Shown: positions 25,749 to 35,988, counted from the first letter of the stretch. The stretch is DNA of 43,678 bases from Anaerolineales bacterium (GCA_016783125.1 JADHXE010000004.1:1-43678), one strand, 5' to 3'. Notes: generated from the letters alone by a model not told the origin. A program made the numbers and translations.

Positions 25749-27440
25749 ATGTTACGTACACGCTATCGTCGAATTGTTTTCTATTTTGCGCGGGTTGTCC
25801 TCAGCCTGTTATGGTGGGATGTGATCCTGCGGCGGTTTGGCTTTCGCCGTCTGTCGAGGCGTACACGGGAGAAACGCCTGAAACGCATCGCTGAGAGTTA
25901 TCGGGCTCTGGCCATCCAGATGGGGGGCGTGTTGATCAAGATGGGGCAGTTCCTGTCGGCCAGGGTGGATGTGTTGCCCCAGGTGGTCACCGATGAGTTG
26001 GCTGGATTACAGGATGAAGTCCCCGCAGAGGATTTCGATGAGATCCGCAGGTTGGCGGAGGCTGAGTTGGGCGCGCCTCTGAGCCAACGATTCGCTCACT
26101 TCGAGGAGGAACCATTAGCGGCAGCCTCTTTGGGACAAGTCCACCGCGCTTCTATGAAGACCACCCCAACCCCCGTCAGTGCGTCCGGCGATAATGAACA
26201 GGAAGAGCCTATCGTCGAAGTGGTCGTCAAGGTGCAGCGTCCCAATATCGAACAGATCATCCGCACAGACCTGGCCGCTTTGCGTACGGTAGGCAAATGG
26301 TTGAAACGCTACCGGCCGATCAGCCGCCGGGCTGATGTGCCGGCTTTGCTGGATGAGTTTGCTCGCATTCTTTACGAGGAGATCGATTATCTGGCTGAGG
26401 GGCGCAACGCTGAGACTTTCTACGCGAATTTCGAAGGCCGGCCTGATGTGCGTGTGCCGCGGGTGATTTGGCCCCACACCACCCAGCGAGTATTGACCCT
26501 GGAAGATGTCTATGCCATCAAGATCACCGATTACGAAGCCATCACAGTTGCTGGTGTTGACAGGGCGCAGGTGGCCAGGCGTCTGTTTGATACCTATTTG
26601 GAGCAGATCTTCAATCACGAGTTTTTCCACGCTGATCCGCATCCGGGGAATTTATTCGTCGAAGTTCCGCCAGATGGGGATGCGGCGGATTGGCGGCTGA
26701 CCTTTGTCGATTTTGGGATGGTGGGGCGCATCCCATCCAATACGCGGGCCGGGTTGCGGGAGGGGGTGATTGCTATCGGAACGCAGGATGCCAAACGGGT
26801 TGTGCAGGCCTATCTTTTGATGGGGATGCTGTTACCCCATGCTGACCTCGAACTGCTCGAACAGGCTGAAGCGGCGGCTTTCGACCGATTTTGGGGCAAG
26901 AGCATGAGCGAGCTGGCCGATATCGGTTTCGACGAGATGCACGAGTTCGCCAAAGAGTTCCGGGAATTGATTTATGATATGCCCTTCCAGGTGCCTCAGG
27001 ATTTGATCTTACTGGGTCGTTGTTTGGCGATCCTTTCAGGGATGTGTACCGGTTTGGATTCGCAGTTCAATCTCTGGGAGTCGACTATGCCCTTTGCCCA
27101 GGAGTTGCTGGCGGAGGAGGTGACGGGTGGTTGGGAATTCTGGCGGGACGAGGCCATCGATCTGGTGAAAACCACTATCTTCTTGCCAAAGCGTCTGGAA
27201 CGAGTGTTGGAGAGAGTTGAGCGGGGAAAGCTGGATGTGCGCGTGCCGGAACTGACAGGGCATTTGCGACGTGTTGAGGCCGGTATGCGTCGCATGGTCA
27301 GCGCGCTGATTTTCGCCGCGCTGTTAATGGGCGGCGTTCAGCTCTACCTTGCGGATAGGTATAGTGCGTCGGGGATCTTGTTTGGGGGCGCGTTCTTGTC
27401 CCTGGTGTGGGTTCTTCTAACCAGGCCCAGGAGACGATAA
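25749..27440 (+). CDS. ABC1/AarF/UbiB-family atypical kinase
   Basis: KMGQFLSARVDVLPQ, PLAAASLGQVHRA, VVVKVQRPNIE, FFHADPHPGNLFVE, LTFVDFGMVGRI, C-terminal TMs. Confidence 0.95.
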   Translation: MLRTRYRRIVFYFARVVLSLLWWDVILRRFGFRRLSRRTREKRLKRIAESYRALAIQMGGVLIKMGQFLSARVDVLPQVVTDELAGLQDEVPAEDFDEIRRLAEAELGAPLSQRFAHFEEEPLAAASLGQVHRASMKTTPTPVSASGDNEQEEPIVEVVVKVQRPNIEQIIRTDLAALRTVGKWLKRYRPISRRADVPALLDEFARILYEEIDYLAEGRNAETFYANFEGRPDVRVPRVIWPHTTQRVLTLEDVYAIKITDYEAITVAGVDRAQVARRLFDTYLEQIFNHEFFHADPHPGNLFVEVPPDGDAADWRLTFVDFGMVGRIPSNTRAGLREGVIAIGTQDAKRVVQAYLLMGMLLPHADLELLEQAEAAAFDRFWGKSMSELADIGFDEMHEFAKEFRELIYDMPFQVPQDLILLGRCLAILSGMCTGLDSQFNLWESTMPFAQELLAEEVTGGWEFWRDEAIDLVKTTIFLPKRLERVLERVERGKLDVRVPELTGHLRRVEAGMRRMVSALIFAALLMGGVQLYLADRYSASGILFGGAFLSLVWVLLTRPRRR

Positions 27441-27450
27441 CATTCAGAGA

Positions 27451-27669
27451 TTAGTGTTCTTCAATACGTTCCAGGGCGTGATCGATCATGCTGCGGGCGG
27501 CCATGAGCATTTCCCTGCGGGCGGCGTGACGGTGGGCTATGAACTCAGGGGGGAATAAGCTTTCCACGCTCTTGCGCATTTCGGTGCGGGTTGCTTTGAT
27601 GTGCTGGCGAGTATCTTCGGGGATGCACTTCTCAAAAGGTCGTTTTGGGGTTTCCTTTTTCTCTGCCAT
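27451..27669 (-). CDS. small hypothetical protein
   Basis: 72 aa, RBS AAGGAGC upstream of ATG, codon-like composition. Confidence 0.6.
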   Translation of the reverse strand: MAEKKETPKRPFEKCIPEDTRQHIKATRTEMRKSVESLFPPEFIAHRHAARREMLMAARSMIDHALERIEEH

Positions 27670-27814
27670 ATTTTGCTCCTTATATTTTCGTTCATGTAAC
27701 TACTCAGGCTAAGGGAGAGATGAACTTTCTCTCTATGGCTGAACAGTTACGCGTTCATATTTATTATGGCATGTGTGCGTTGCGGCGTCAAGATGGGCGC
27801 TGTAGTTAGGCGGA

Positions 27815-29314
27815 TTATCTCTCGAAAGACTGTTTCGGAAACATCCACCAGGCCACTCCGACAATGCCGGGACCGGTATGTGCGCCAAGCACCGGAGTCA
27901 GCTCAGTAATGAAGCTCTCAGTGGGTTTTAGAATCTCTTCTAGTCGCTTACTCAGTGCTTGAACTTCGTCGAGGGCGTCAGTGTGGAAATAGGCCAGCGC
28001 GACTTTGCCTGGGGGGAGATGCTCTTCAAGCCAGTAGCGCATCCGTTTGACGGCTTTTTTCTTGCTGCGGGATAATCCCGCTAGTCGGATCTGGCCCCGC
28101 GTCAGAGTGATCAATGGGTAAACATGCAAGGCGGATCGCATCCAACGGTGAGCCGCTTGCACACGTCCCCCTTCGACCAGGAATTTGAGCGAATCTAAAA
28201 CGCCAATCAATCCGACATTGGCCTGGGTGATTTGGATGGCTTTTAGGATCATTTCGGGGTCCAATCCAGCTGATTTTGCACGCGCCGCGGAAAGAACGAC
28301 GAAACCCTGAGCAGGGCCAGCCACCCTTGTGTCGATAACATGCACATCTATGCTCTTTGGGGCTTGTTCCCCTGCCAGCCGGGCGGAGTCCCAAACTTGG
28401 GTGAGTTCCTTGGTAGGGGTGAGTACCAGGGCTATGTTGTTTGTCTTTGCCAATTGCCTATATAGGTCAATATATTCGCCTGGGGAAGGCGCTGATGTTT
28501 TGGGGGAGATATCTTTTTCGCGCAACCAACCATAGAACTCCCGGGTATTGATATCGACTCCATCTCGATATGTTCTGTCGGGCAGTACTAGCGTGAGCGG
28601 TACCACATGTACATTTTCCCGCTGACATAGCTCTAGCGGCAGGGAAGCTACGCTATCAGTGACGATGGCGATATTATTTTTGCTTTTTGAATCTTTTGGG
28701 TGCAGCCAACTGACGATCAGGCGGCCTTTATCATCACGCTTGCGCCAGGCAGGGATAGCCTCAGGAAGTCCACACAGCCCCATAACGAACAACAACACCA
28801 CTGGGGCAAGCACGACAACCAGCGAGTGACCGCGCCACAGGTTCAGGCAGATCAGTAAAGCCAGAGAAACTAGCGCGCCAGTGACAGCGCTTCCCGTAAT
28901 AACCAGATAAACCAACCCCAGCACTGGCAAAGTGAGGAATGTTTCCAGTGGCGTGAGCACCAACAAGGCTCCCAGAGAGACGGCCAGCCCTTTACCTCCA
29001 CGGAAACGGAAATAGAGAGGGTAACTGTGACCGAGGGTGGAAACAGAAGCCCCAGCCAAAGCCCAGATATCACCCAAATTTAAGTAACGGGCCAGCATGA
29101 TAGGAAAGGCCCCCTTGGAAAAGTCCACAATGGTTACCAGAGCAGCGGGAAAAATCCCCACGCTGCGCCCGACATTGGCCGCCCCTGCGTTACGATTGCC
29201 CAATGTTCGAATATCTTTCCCCGTCCACAAACGTGTGATCAAAATCGCAGAGGAGACCGACCCAAACAGGTAGCTGCCAATCAGTAACAAAATGCAGCTA
29301 GTACCTACTGTCAT
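27815..29314 (-). CDS. fusion: PlsY-type glycerol-3-phosphate acyltransferase + DegV (fatty-acid-binding) domain
   Basis: N-term GSYLFGSVSSAILI..DIRTLGNRNAGAANVGRSVG..GHSYPLYFRFRGGKGLAVSLG (PlsY); C-term NNIAIVTDSVASLPLELCQRENVHVVPLTL..GAHTGPGIVGVAWW (DegV). Confidence 0.92.
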   Translation of the reverse strand: MTVGTSCILLLIGSYLFGSVSSAILITRLWTGKDIRTLGNRNAGAANVGRSVGIFPAALVTIVDFSKGAFPIMLARYLNLGDIWALAGASVSTLGHSYPLYFRFRGGKGLAVSLGALLVLTPLETFLTLPVLGLVYLVITGSAVTGALVSLALLICLNLWRGHSLVVVLAPVVLLFVMGLCGLPEAIPAWRKRDDKGRLIVSWLHPKDSKSKNNIAIVTDSVASLPLELCQRENVHVVPLTLVLPDRTYRDGVDINTREFYGWLREKDISPKTSAPSPGEYIDLYRQLAKTNNIALVLTPTKELTQVWDSARLAGEQAPKSIDVHVIDTRVAGPAQGFVVLSAARAKSAGLDPEMILKAIQITQANVGLIGVLDSLKFLVEGGRVQAAHRWMRSALHVYPLITLTRGQIRLAGLSRSKKKAVKRMRYWLEEHLPPGKVALAYFHTDALDEVQALSKRLEEILKPTESFITELTPVLGAHTGPGIVGVAWWMFPKQSFER

Positions 29315-29369
29315 GGTTACCTCCTCTCACTGATGAAGCCCATAAGGATATTCTCAAAAAAGCGGGGAC

Positions 29370-29427
29370 GAACACGGTTCCTGCGAAGGATGATCCAAGG
29401 TTTTTGTCATACAAAGGAACCGTGTTC
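29370..29427. repeat. 12-bp inverted repeat GAACACGGTTCC / GGAACCGTGTTC
   Basis: 29370-29381 and 29416-29427, upstream of the PlsY-DegV gene and downstream of the HlyD gene. Confidence 0.55.
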
Positions 29428-29504
29428 AAGAGCTTTTCCAAATATTGGGCTTTATTAATTTTAACCCCCCTCTCGAAAGAGAGATACGTTCAACTGTTCA
29501 CAGT

Positions 29505-30851
29505 TCACCGTCCACTGAACACCACATCCGTAGGCATACCCGGTTTGAGCTTGCCCTCAGGATCGTTTACCGAGAGTTCTACTGCATAGACAGTTGTCTG
29601 GCGCTCTTCCTGGGTTTGGACGTTGCGGGGAGTGTACTCGGCTTGATCGGCGATACGGGTGACAACTGCTTCGAAGGTTTTGAAGGGGAAGGAGTCTACC
29701 TTGAGTTGGGCAGTATCCCCGAGGTTGATCTGCCCGTATTGGTTTTCGGGGATGTAGACTGTCACTGTAAGCTCATCGAGTTGGCTGATGGTCATGGCCG
29801 CCAATCCGGGCTGGATCAGCTCGCCGGTTTCCACGTTGCGGGTAGTCACTACGCCGCTAATAGGCGTGATGACAATTAATTTGTCGATGAGCACTTGGAC
29901 GGCTTCGAGGTTGGTAGCAGCCGAGTCTACCTGGGCCTGAGCAACGCCCAATTCTTCTGCGGTAGGACGGTCAGATTCGGCTAGTGCCAGTTGGGCCTCG
30001 GCGAAGGCAACCTGCGCTTCTGCTATGACCACATCGTCCGGGTCAGGGCCTTCTAAAAGGATCGCGTAATCCTTCTGTGCGGAGGCCAGTTGGGCTTGTG
30101 CTAAGGCTAAATCAGCTTCGGCTACGGCGATATCGAGTTCATCTCCATAACCCGTCAGGCTGTTGTATAGGCGCACCGTTGCGTCATAATCTTTTTGGGC
30201 CTGTGCCATTACACTGAGGTGAGCAGCCCGCTCGACATTGTCTTCTGGCTTATCCTCGTAATCCTCGAAATCTTCTTGTCTGTCTTCGAGTTCATCTAAT
30301 GCGAGAATCATATTGGCGAAAGCCTGATCGATATCCGCCTGTGATGCCGTATTGGCATAGTTGCGTAATCTGCGTTCGGCATCCTCAATGGCTTTCTGGG
30401 CGGCGGCGATAATTTGTTGGGTTTGAGCCAGGGCGATCTCAGGGTCTTCATAGAGAGAATCTAGAGCCTGCTCAGCGGAGACAAGTCCCAGCCGGGCACC
30501 GGTTATGGCGGCTTGTTTCTCTTCGGCGGTGATGCCAGCAGCGACGAGATCATAGTGGGCCTGAGCCACGGCTACAGCGGATTCGGCCTGATGAAGCTGG
30601 GATTCCAGCAGCTTATCCTCGATCCTGAACATGGGATTGCCAGCCTCAACCCGGTCGCCCTCTTTTGCCCAAACTTCAGCGATTCGGCCTCCCTTTTCAG
30701 CGGCGATCATAACTTCCACAGCTTCGACGGTCCCTGATGCTTGAATGCTATCTTCAGCTTCAGTGGAACTTAGAGCCAACTCGCATCCGGTTGTGAAGGC
30801 TACCATCAGGACGAGAATTGTCAGCAGAATGATCTTATAATATGTTTTCAT
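29505..30851 (-). CDS. HlyD/membrane fusion protein (YbhG-like), lipoprotein-like
   Basis: Signal/lipobox VAFTTGCELAL, long coiled coil, ITPISGVVTTRNVETGELIQPG lipoyl/biotinyl motif, beta-barrel C-term. Confidence 0.88.
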   Translation of the reverse strand: MKTYYKIILLTILVLMVAFTTGCELALSSTEAEDSIQASGTVEAVEVMIAAEKGGRIAEVWAKEGDRVEAGNPMFRIEDKLLESQLHQAESAVAVAQAHYDLVAAGITAEEKQAAITGARLGLVSAEQALDSLYEDPEIALAQTQQIIAAAQKAIEDAERRLRNYANTASQADIDQAFANMILALDELEDRQEDFEDYEDKPEDNVERAAHLSVMAQAQKDYDATVRLYNSLTGYGDELDIAVAEADLALAQAQLASAQKDYAILLEGPDPDDVVIAEAQVAFAEAQLALAESDRPTAEELGVAQAQVDSAATNLEAVQVLIDKLIVITPISGVVTTRNVETGELIQPGLAAMTISQLDELTVTVYIPENQYGQINLGDTAQLKVDSFPFKTFEAVVTRIADQAEYTPRNVQTQEERQTTVYAVELSVNDPEGKLKPGMPTDVVFSGR

Positions 30852-30872
30852 TGTGAACTCCAATCTTATTAG

Positions 30873-31002
30873 TGTGCATTTCAAATGAGTTGGAGATCGT
30901 TTCACGAATTTCGTATTGCGTATTACGTATTGTTTATCGACTAATACGCAATAAGCAATACGTAATACATTGCAAGGCGCTCAACTGAAATGAAACACAC
31001 CC
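30873..31002. mobile_element. MITE-like GTATTNCG element, copy D, with flanking 10-bp direct repeats
   Basis: TIRs tgtgcatttcaaatgagttggag / ctcaactgaaatgaaacacaccc; ATCTTATTAG at 30863-30872 and 31003-31012. Confidence 0.8.
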
Positions 31003-31121
31003 ATCTTATTAGCACGTAATGGCCGGAAACGCGGAGCGGTGATCCTGCGTTCCACCGCAGAGCGGATGGAACGAGCAAATACTTAGGATGGAACAGATAA
31101 TACTTACTTTTATGCCGCTAC

Positions 31122-32066
31122 TTATTCGCGCATACAGGCGATGAATACATCTTCTAAGGATGGTTCGATAATTTCCATTTGGTCAATGGTTATTTTTTCT
31201 TCGCTCAGCGCGGCGGTAATGCCTGCTTTTGTTTTTTCTACATCGGGAGAAACCACGTGAACGAGTGAGCCATAGAGTTCCACTTCTTCCAAGGGGAGCT
31301 TGCCTGTCTGGTGGGTATCTCGGAGTATTTTGACTGTCCTGGCCGCGTCCGATGGGGCGATCTCCAGCACCTGGCCTTTCATCATGTCGCGTTTGATCTC
31401 TGCTGGTGAGCCGTAGGCGATGATCTTTCCGCGTTGGATAAAGGCCAGGCGGTGGCAGTGCTCGGCTTCATCCATGTAGTGGGTGGTGACGAAGACGGTA
31501 ATTTTTTCAGCGACAAGTATGTATAGCAGGTCCCAGAAAGCTCGCCGGGAGATCGGGTCAACCCCGGCGGTGGGCTCGTCTAAGAAGAGCACATCTGGCC
31601 TGTGCAAGATAGCTGCACTTAATGCCAGACGCTGACGCCATCCGCCAGAGAGATCTTTGGTTTTAGTCTGCTCGCGGCCTTCCAGCCCTGCCATGACCAG
31701 GGCATCTTGGATGCGTTCCTCGAGCAGGGAATTCTTCAATCCGTAGGCCGCTCCGTAGAAATTCAGATTTTGAAGCACAGTCAGGTCGTTATACAGGCTG
31801 AAGCGTTGGGACATATAACCAACCCGGGGGCGAATTTTTTCCGTTTCTTTATGGACGCTCATCCCCAGGACGGAGACGGAGCCCTCGGTGGGTTGAAGCA
31901 ACCCTAAGGTCATGCGGATCGTGGTTGTTTTCCCTGAACCGTTGGGTCCCAAAAATCCAAATATCTCTCCGCGGTGAACATCGAAATCAACCTGGTTTAC
32001 AGCGGTGAAGTCGCCGAACTTTTTTGTAAGCCCACGGGCTGTGATGGCGGGTGCCTGTTCGTTCAT
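31122..32066 (-). CDS. ABC transporter ATP-binding protein
   Basis: GPNGSGKTTTIRM Walker A, LSGGWRQRLALS signature, VLFLDEPTAGVDP Walker B. Confidence 0.95.
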   Translation of the reverse strand: MNEQAPAITARGLTKKFGDFTAVNQVDFDVHRGEIFGFLGPNGSGKTTTIRMTLGLLQPTEGSVSVLGMSVHKETEKIRPRVGYMSQRFSLYNDLTVLQNLNFYGAAYGLKNSLLEERIQDALVMAGLEGREQTKTKDLSGGWRQRLALSAAILHRPDVLFLDEPTAGVDPISRRAFWDLLYILVAEKITVFVTTHYMDEAEHCHRLAFIQRGKIIAYGSPAEIKRDMMKGQVLEIAPSDAARTVKILRDTHQTGKLPLEEVELYGSLVHVVSPDVEKTKAGITAALSEEKITIDQMEIIEPSLEDVFIACMRE

Positions 32067-32067
32067 G

Positions 32068-33192
32068 TCAATCCAATGCTCGCCTTACATAGCGCAGTGA
32101 GAATGTGCCAATAATGGTTCCCAGGATGGCAAGGGCCAGGACATGCGGCCAAAGGACATCTAATCCTGCGCCTTTTAAGAGAATACCGCGCACGATTTCC
32201 AACCAATGATGGGCTGGCACGATATTGGCGAAAAACTGAGCAGCTTTGGGCATGCCCTCGACCGGCGCAGCGTATCCGGTGAACATGAAATCGACCATGC
32301 CGACCAGCATCACCAAAAGAAAGGCCTGATGTTGGGTTCGGGAAATGACGGAAATCACCATGCCTTTCCCCAGCTCTACAAGTAAGTATCCAAAAGCTAA
32401 GATTAGTAATAGTAGTAGAGAGCCGCGAATAGGGACATCAAAGGCGATATTGACCATGCTGAGCATGAGTACAAAATCAACAAAGCCGATAATGATGACG
32501 GGAATGGCTTTGCCGATGATGATTTCCAGGGATGAGAACGGCATGACTAAAAGCTGTTCCAGCGTGCCCAATTCTTTTTCGCGGGAGAGAGATAGCGAGG
32601 CAAAAAGAAGTACGGTGAACTCCAGCATCAGGCCCAACTCTGCTGGGGTTGTATAGAGGGCTTCATTGAGGGCTTCGTTGAACCAGACCCGCAAGCTGGG
32701 TATGAAACTCTCGAACTCGTCCGGGCTCATGCCAAGGCGTTGCAAGGTGATCCGTTCCCCTAAATCTCGCGTGACTCCTTCAATGGCTCGCAAAGCCGCC
32801 AGAGCAGGGATACTTTCAGCACCATTGAGGATGATGGGTAGTGTCGGCTGCCCTGATGGATCGGCTATTTTTTCAGAATAATCAGGGGGGATGATCACGG
32901 CGACGTTGATATCCCCTCGATCAAGGGCGTCCTCGATTGTATCCATGTCGCTGACGTAATCCTCGATGACGAATGTGTCGGTATTGATCAAGGTGGTCAC
33001 AATCTCCCGGCTGGCAGCGCTTTGATCTTGATCCCAGACCATGATGGGCAGGTTGGTGATGGGGCGTGATGTCGCCCAACCGACAAGCAGCAGCTCGAGC
33101 ACACCGCCAAATAACATGAAAGCTGGCATCCACCAGTCGTTGCGCAGGTGGATGAATTCTTTTTGTGCAATTGCAATGATTCGTCTTAGCAT
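32068..33192 (-). CDS. ABC-2 type permease (YbhS/YbhR-like)
   Basis: FIHLRNDWWMPAFM, EKELGTLEQLLVMPFSSLEIIIGKAIP, six-TM pattern. Confidence 0.9.
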   Translation of the reverse strand: MLRRIIAIAQKEFIHLRNDWWMPAFMLFGGVLELLLVGWATSRPITNLPIMVWDQDQSAASREIVTTLINTDTFVIEDYVSDMDTIEDALDRGDINVAVIIPPDYSEKIADPSGQPTLPIILNGAESIPALAALRAIEGVTRDLGERITLQRLGMSPDEFESFIPSLRVWFNEALNEALYTTPAELGLMLEFTVLLFASLSLSREKELGTLEQLLVMPFSSLEIIIGKAIPVIIIGFVDFVLMLSMVNIAFDVPIRGSLLLLLILAFGYLLVELGKGMVISVISRTQHQAFLLVMLVGMVDFMFTGYAAPVEGMPKAAQFFANIVPAHHWLEIVRGILLKGAGLDVLWPHVLALAILGTIIGTFSLRYVRRALD

Positions 33193-33205
33193 GGTAATGC
33201 TCTTG

Positions 33206-33266
33206 GGTAAACAAGTAAATATGGTATACAGGTAAATAGGGGACATGATCTGTATACTTGTTTACC
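33206..33266. repeat. 12-bp inverted repeat GGTAAACAAGTA / TACTTGTTTACC
   Basis: 33206-33217 and 33255-33266, between the two permease genes. Confidence 0.6.
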
Positions 33267-33283
33267 TTGTGTACTTGTGTACA

Positions 33284-34414
33284 TCAGCCTAATTTCTTTC
33301 GGAAAAACAACGCCGCCACACCCGTAAAGGCAAAGCCCAATAAAACCAACATTACGGCGTAGGGCCAGAGTACGTCTAACCCGATGGCAGTGAGGAAGAC
33401 GCCGCGGGTGATGATAGCGTAATGTGTGCCAGGCAGGCCGAGCGCTTCCAGGCGCATGATTTCAGGCATCGAGGCAATGGGGAAGAATATGCCGGTCAGG
33501 AAGAAGCCGGGGAAAAAGATCAGCAAGAAAGACAGTGCCAGCGCAGCAGCCTGAGTCTTCATAAAGACGCCGATGAGGATGCCCATGCTGAGGATGGCAA
33601 ACAAAAAAATTGCCGAGAGAAAAAAGAATAGAATCGGATTCCCGTTGAAGGGGATTTTGAACCAGATCATCGCTAAGATCGGAATCACGATCACGTTCAC
33701 CAACCCGACTAAAACATAGGGGATCATTTTTCCGAGCAGGAGTTCGGCGCGACCGATTGGGGTGGCCATCAGTTGTTCGAGAGTGCCGTGTTCCCTTTCG
33801 TGGGCTAATGTCAGGGCCACGGATAAGGCGGGGAATCCTAAAACCATAGAGATCAACCCCGGGATCAGATCCACGCGCGGTTTCAGGCTGGGGTTGTACC
33901 AGGTGCGCACGCGCAAGTCGATGGGCTGCAGAGATGTCATCGATCCCATGGCCTGGATTTGATCCTCCAGCGCCCGGTTGACAAATTCTTCTGCGCGCCA
34001 GGCTATGTGATCGACGGCAAAGCCCCCACTTTCAGGCTCCGTGCCATCGATGATGATTTGTAAAGGCAGTCCTCTCAGTGCCATAAGGTCACTCGAAAAT
34101 GCAGGATCGATCACCAGAGCAGCTTTGACCTTTCCATGCATCAGGAGATCCTCGAGTTCATCGAAGGTATCCACCTGGGCATACAATTCCAGGTCACCGC
34201 CGGCAGTGATCTGAGAAACAAAGCTGCGCGAGAGGGCGGAACGGTCGTAGTCCAACACCGCGATGGGAACATTTTTGAGATCGGCTGTCAGGGCATAGGC
34301 CATCAAGAGGAGCAGCGCAGTGGGCGTGAGCAGAACCAGGATCAGCGTGCTGCGATCTCGGATGATATGGTTCAATTCTTTGCGGGTGACGGCCCAGATG
34401 TGGCGGAATGACAT
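33284..34414 (-). CDS. ABC-2 type permease (YbhS/YbhR-like)
   Basis: TRKELNHIIRDRSTLILVLLTPTALLLLM, EREHGTLEQLMATPIGRAELLLGKMIPY. Confidence 0.92.
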   Translation of the reverse strand: MSFRHIWAVTRKELNHIIRDRSTLILVLLTPTALLLLMAYALTADLKNVPIAVLDYDRSALSRSFVSQITAGGDLELYAQVDTFDELEDLLMHGKVKAALVIDPAFSSDLMALRGLPLQIIIDGTEPESGGFAVDHIAWRAEEFVNRALEDQIQAMGSMTSLQPIDLRVRTWYNPSLKPRVDLIPGLISMVLGFPALSVALTLAHEREHGTLEQLMATPIGRAELLLGKMIPYVLVGLVNVIVIPILAMIWFKIPFNGNPILFFFLSAIFLFAILSMGILIGVFMKTQAAALALSFLLIFFPGFFLTGIFFPIASMPEIMRLEALGLPGTHYAIITRGVFLTAIGLDVLWPYAVMLVLLGFAFTGVAALFFRKKLG

Positions 34415-34463
34415 GGTAATTATGAAAAACAAATGATGAATTTTGAATTATGAATGGCGAATG

Positions 34464-35408
34464 TTATTTGGCCGAGGTTTCGTCTTCCAGGCGGCGGATG
34501 AGCGAAATGAATGCCTCTTCCATGCGGGTTGGAGCTGCGCGGATACTGCTGATAGAGATGCCATTTTTGTTGAAGGATTTTTCGATGGCCTTGAGTTGTT
34601 TAGCGCCATCATCGACGAATAAATGCAAGGTTTCTCCGTAGGTCTGTACTTCTAGAACCCCGGGGAGAGTCTGGGCGAGTTGATGCGCGGCTTGCCAGTC
34701 ATCAGGGAAGACTTCAATGAGATCGCCCTTCAGTTGGGCGCGGATATTCTTCGGGGTATCGCAGATGACGAGTTTCCCTTCATACATCAACCCCACCCTG
34801 GAACAGCGGTCTGCTTCATCCATGTAGGGCGTGCTGACGATGATGGTAGTGCCCTCCATGTGCAGCTCCGTCAGGATATTCCAGAACTCACGCCGGGAGA
34901 CGGGATCAACCCCGGTGGTGGGTTCATCGAGAAGAAGTAATGGGGGCTGATGGATCAGGGTGCAAGAAAGGGCCAGTTTTTTCTGCATCCCCCCAGAAAG
35001 GTGCGCAGCGCGGCGGTCTTTGAACTCTGTCAACCCGGCGAAGGTCAGCAGACGGTCAACCCGCTCCTGAAGTTTGTCCTTCTTGACATCATAGATATCG
35101 GCGAAGAAGAGCAGATTCTCCAAGACGGATAGTTCGGCGTACAGGCTGAATTGCTGGGCCATGTAGCCGATATTGGGTTTGATGGCTTCCGACTGACTTG
35201 CCAGATCAAACTCCGCAACAGTTGCTGATCCTTCAGAAATGAAGAGCAATCCAGCTAATAAGCGCAGCGTTGTGGTTTTTCCTGCACCATCGGGTCCAAC
35301 CAGGCCAAAAAGCTCACCTGATTGGATGTCCAAATCCAGCCCATCCACAGCTCGATTGTCCTTATAAAGGCGCGTCAAACCCTGGGTTTCGATGATAGCA
35401 GTCATCAA
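34464..35408 (-). CDS. ABC transporter ATP-binding protein
   Basis: GPDGAGKTTTLRL, LSGGMQKKLALS, LLLLDEPTTGVDP. Confidence 0.95.
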   Translation of the reverse strand: MMTAIIETQGLTRLYKDNRAVDGLDLDIQSGELFGLVGPDGAGKTTTLRLLAGLLFISEGSATVAEFDLASQSEAIKPNIGYMAQQFSLYAELSVLENLLFFADIYDVKKDKLQERVDRLLTFAGLTEFKDRRAAHLSGGMQKKLALSCTLIHQPPLLLLDEPTTGVDPVSRREFWNILTELHMEGTTIIVSTPYMDEADRCSRVGLMYEGKLVICDTPKNIRAQLKGDLIEVFPDDWQAAHQLAQTLPGVLEVQTYGETLHLFVDDGAKQLKAIEKSFNKNGISISSIRAAPTRMEEAFISLIRRLEDETSAK

Positions 35409-35464
35409 CTTATCGCTATTGGTAAGCGCTAGTCAGTTTTTAAATACTGATTACTGCTCACTGT

Positions 35465-35740
35465 TTACTGTTTCTTTGCTGCGCGGATGATCCACAGCAC
35501 GGCCAGCGCACCTAGGGGTGGCTCGAGAGCTACGCCCAAATATTTGATCCAAGGGTCTTTAAAGCCCATTGCCGGGATGACATACCAGTCCAGCAGGCCA
35601 ATAACAATTGCGGAAATGACAGCCACAATATAGTCGCCCTGCACACCGATGGGGCGGTTGTCCTTCCAAATCAATCCGGCAACCCAGCCCATAATCAAGC
35701 CGACCAGGATCATTGCAACGATCAGAATAAGGATATCCAT
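35465..35740 (-). CDS. GlsB/YeaQ/YmgE-like small membrane protein
   Basis: VGLIMGWVAGLIWKDNRPIGVQGDYIVAVISAIVIGLL. Confidence 0.7.
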   Translation of the reverse strand: MDILILIVAMILVGLIMGWVAGLIWKDNRPIGVQGDYIVAVISAIVIGLLDWYVIPAMGFKDPWIKYLGVALEPPLGALAVLWIIRAAKKQ

Positions 35741-35774
35741 TTGTGCCTCCTTCTAGAAAACTTGTCTGTTTCTA

Positions 35775-35828
35775 AACTGACTGACCAGTCAGTTATAAAT
35801 ATCATAATCCAATTTTGCGTTTTGTCAA
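35775..35828 (-). promoter_or_regulatory. promoter plus TetR-type operator upstream of the GlsB-like/ABC exporter genes
   Basis: Operator AACTGACTGACCAGTCAGTT (35775-35794, 9-bp half-sites); minus strand TTGACA (35828-35823)-16 nt-TATGAT (35806-35801). Confidence 0.8.
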
Positions 35829-35988
35829 GAAATTCGTGAAAGCTCTGACATTGTCATGTTCCACCACCGAAGGGAAGATTGCCCCGAAATAGGGGGGTGC
35901 GGGCTTTCCTCGATAAGATGACATTGAATGCTAAAAATACTTTCTGGTAAAAATAACTGGAAGCGCGACGCCAATCAGTAAATTACTT

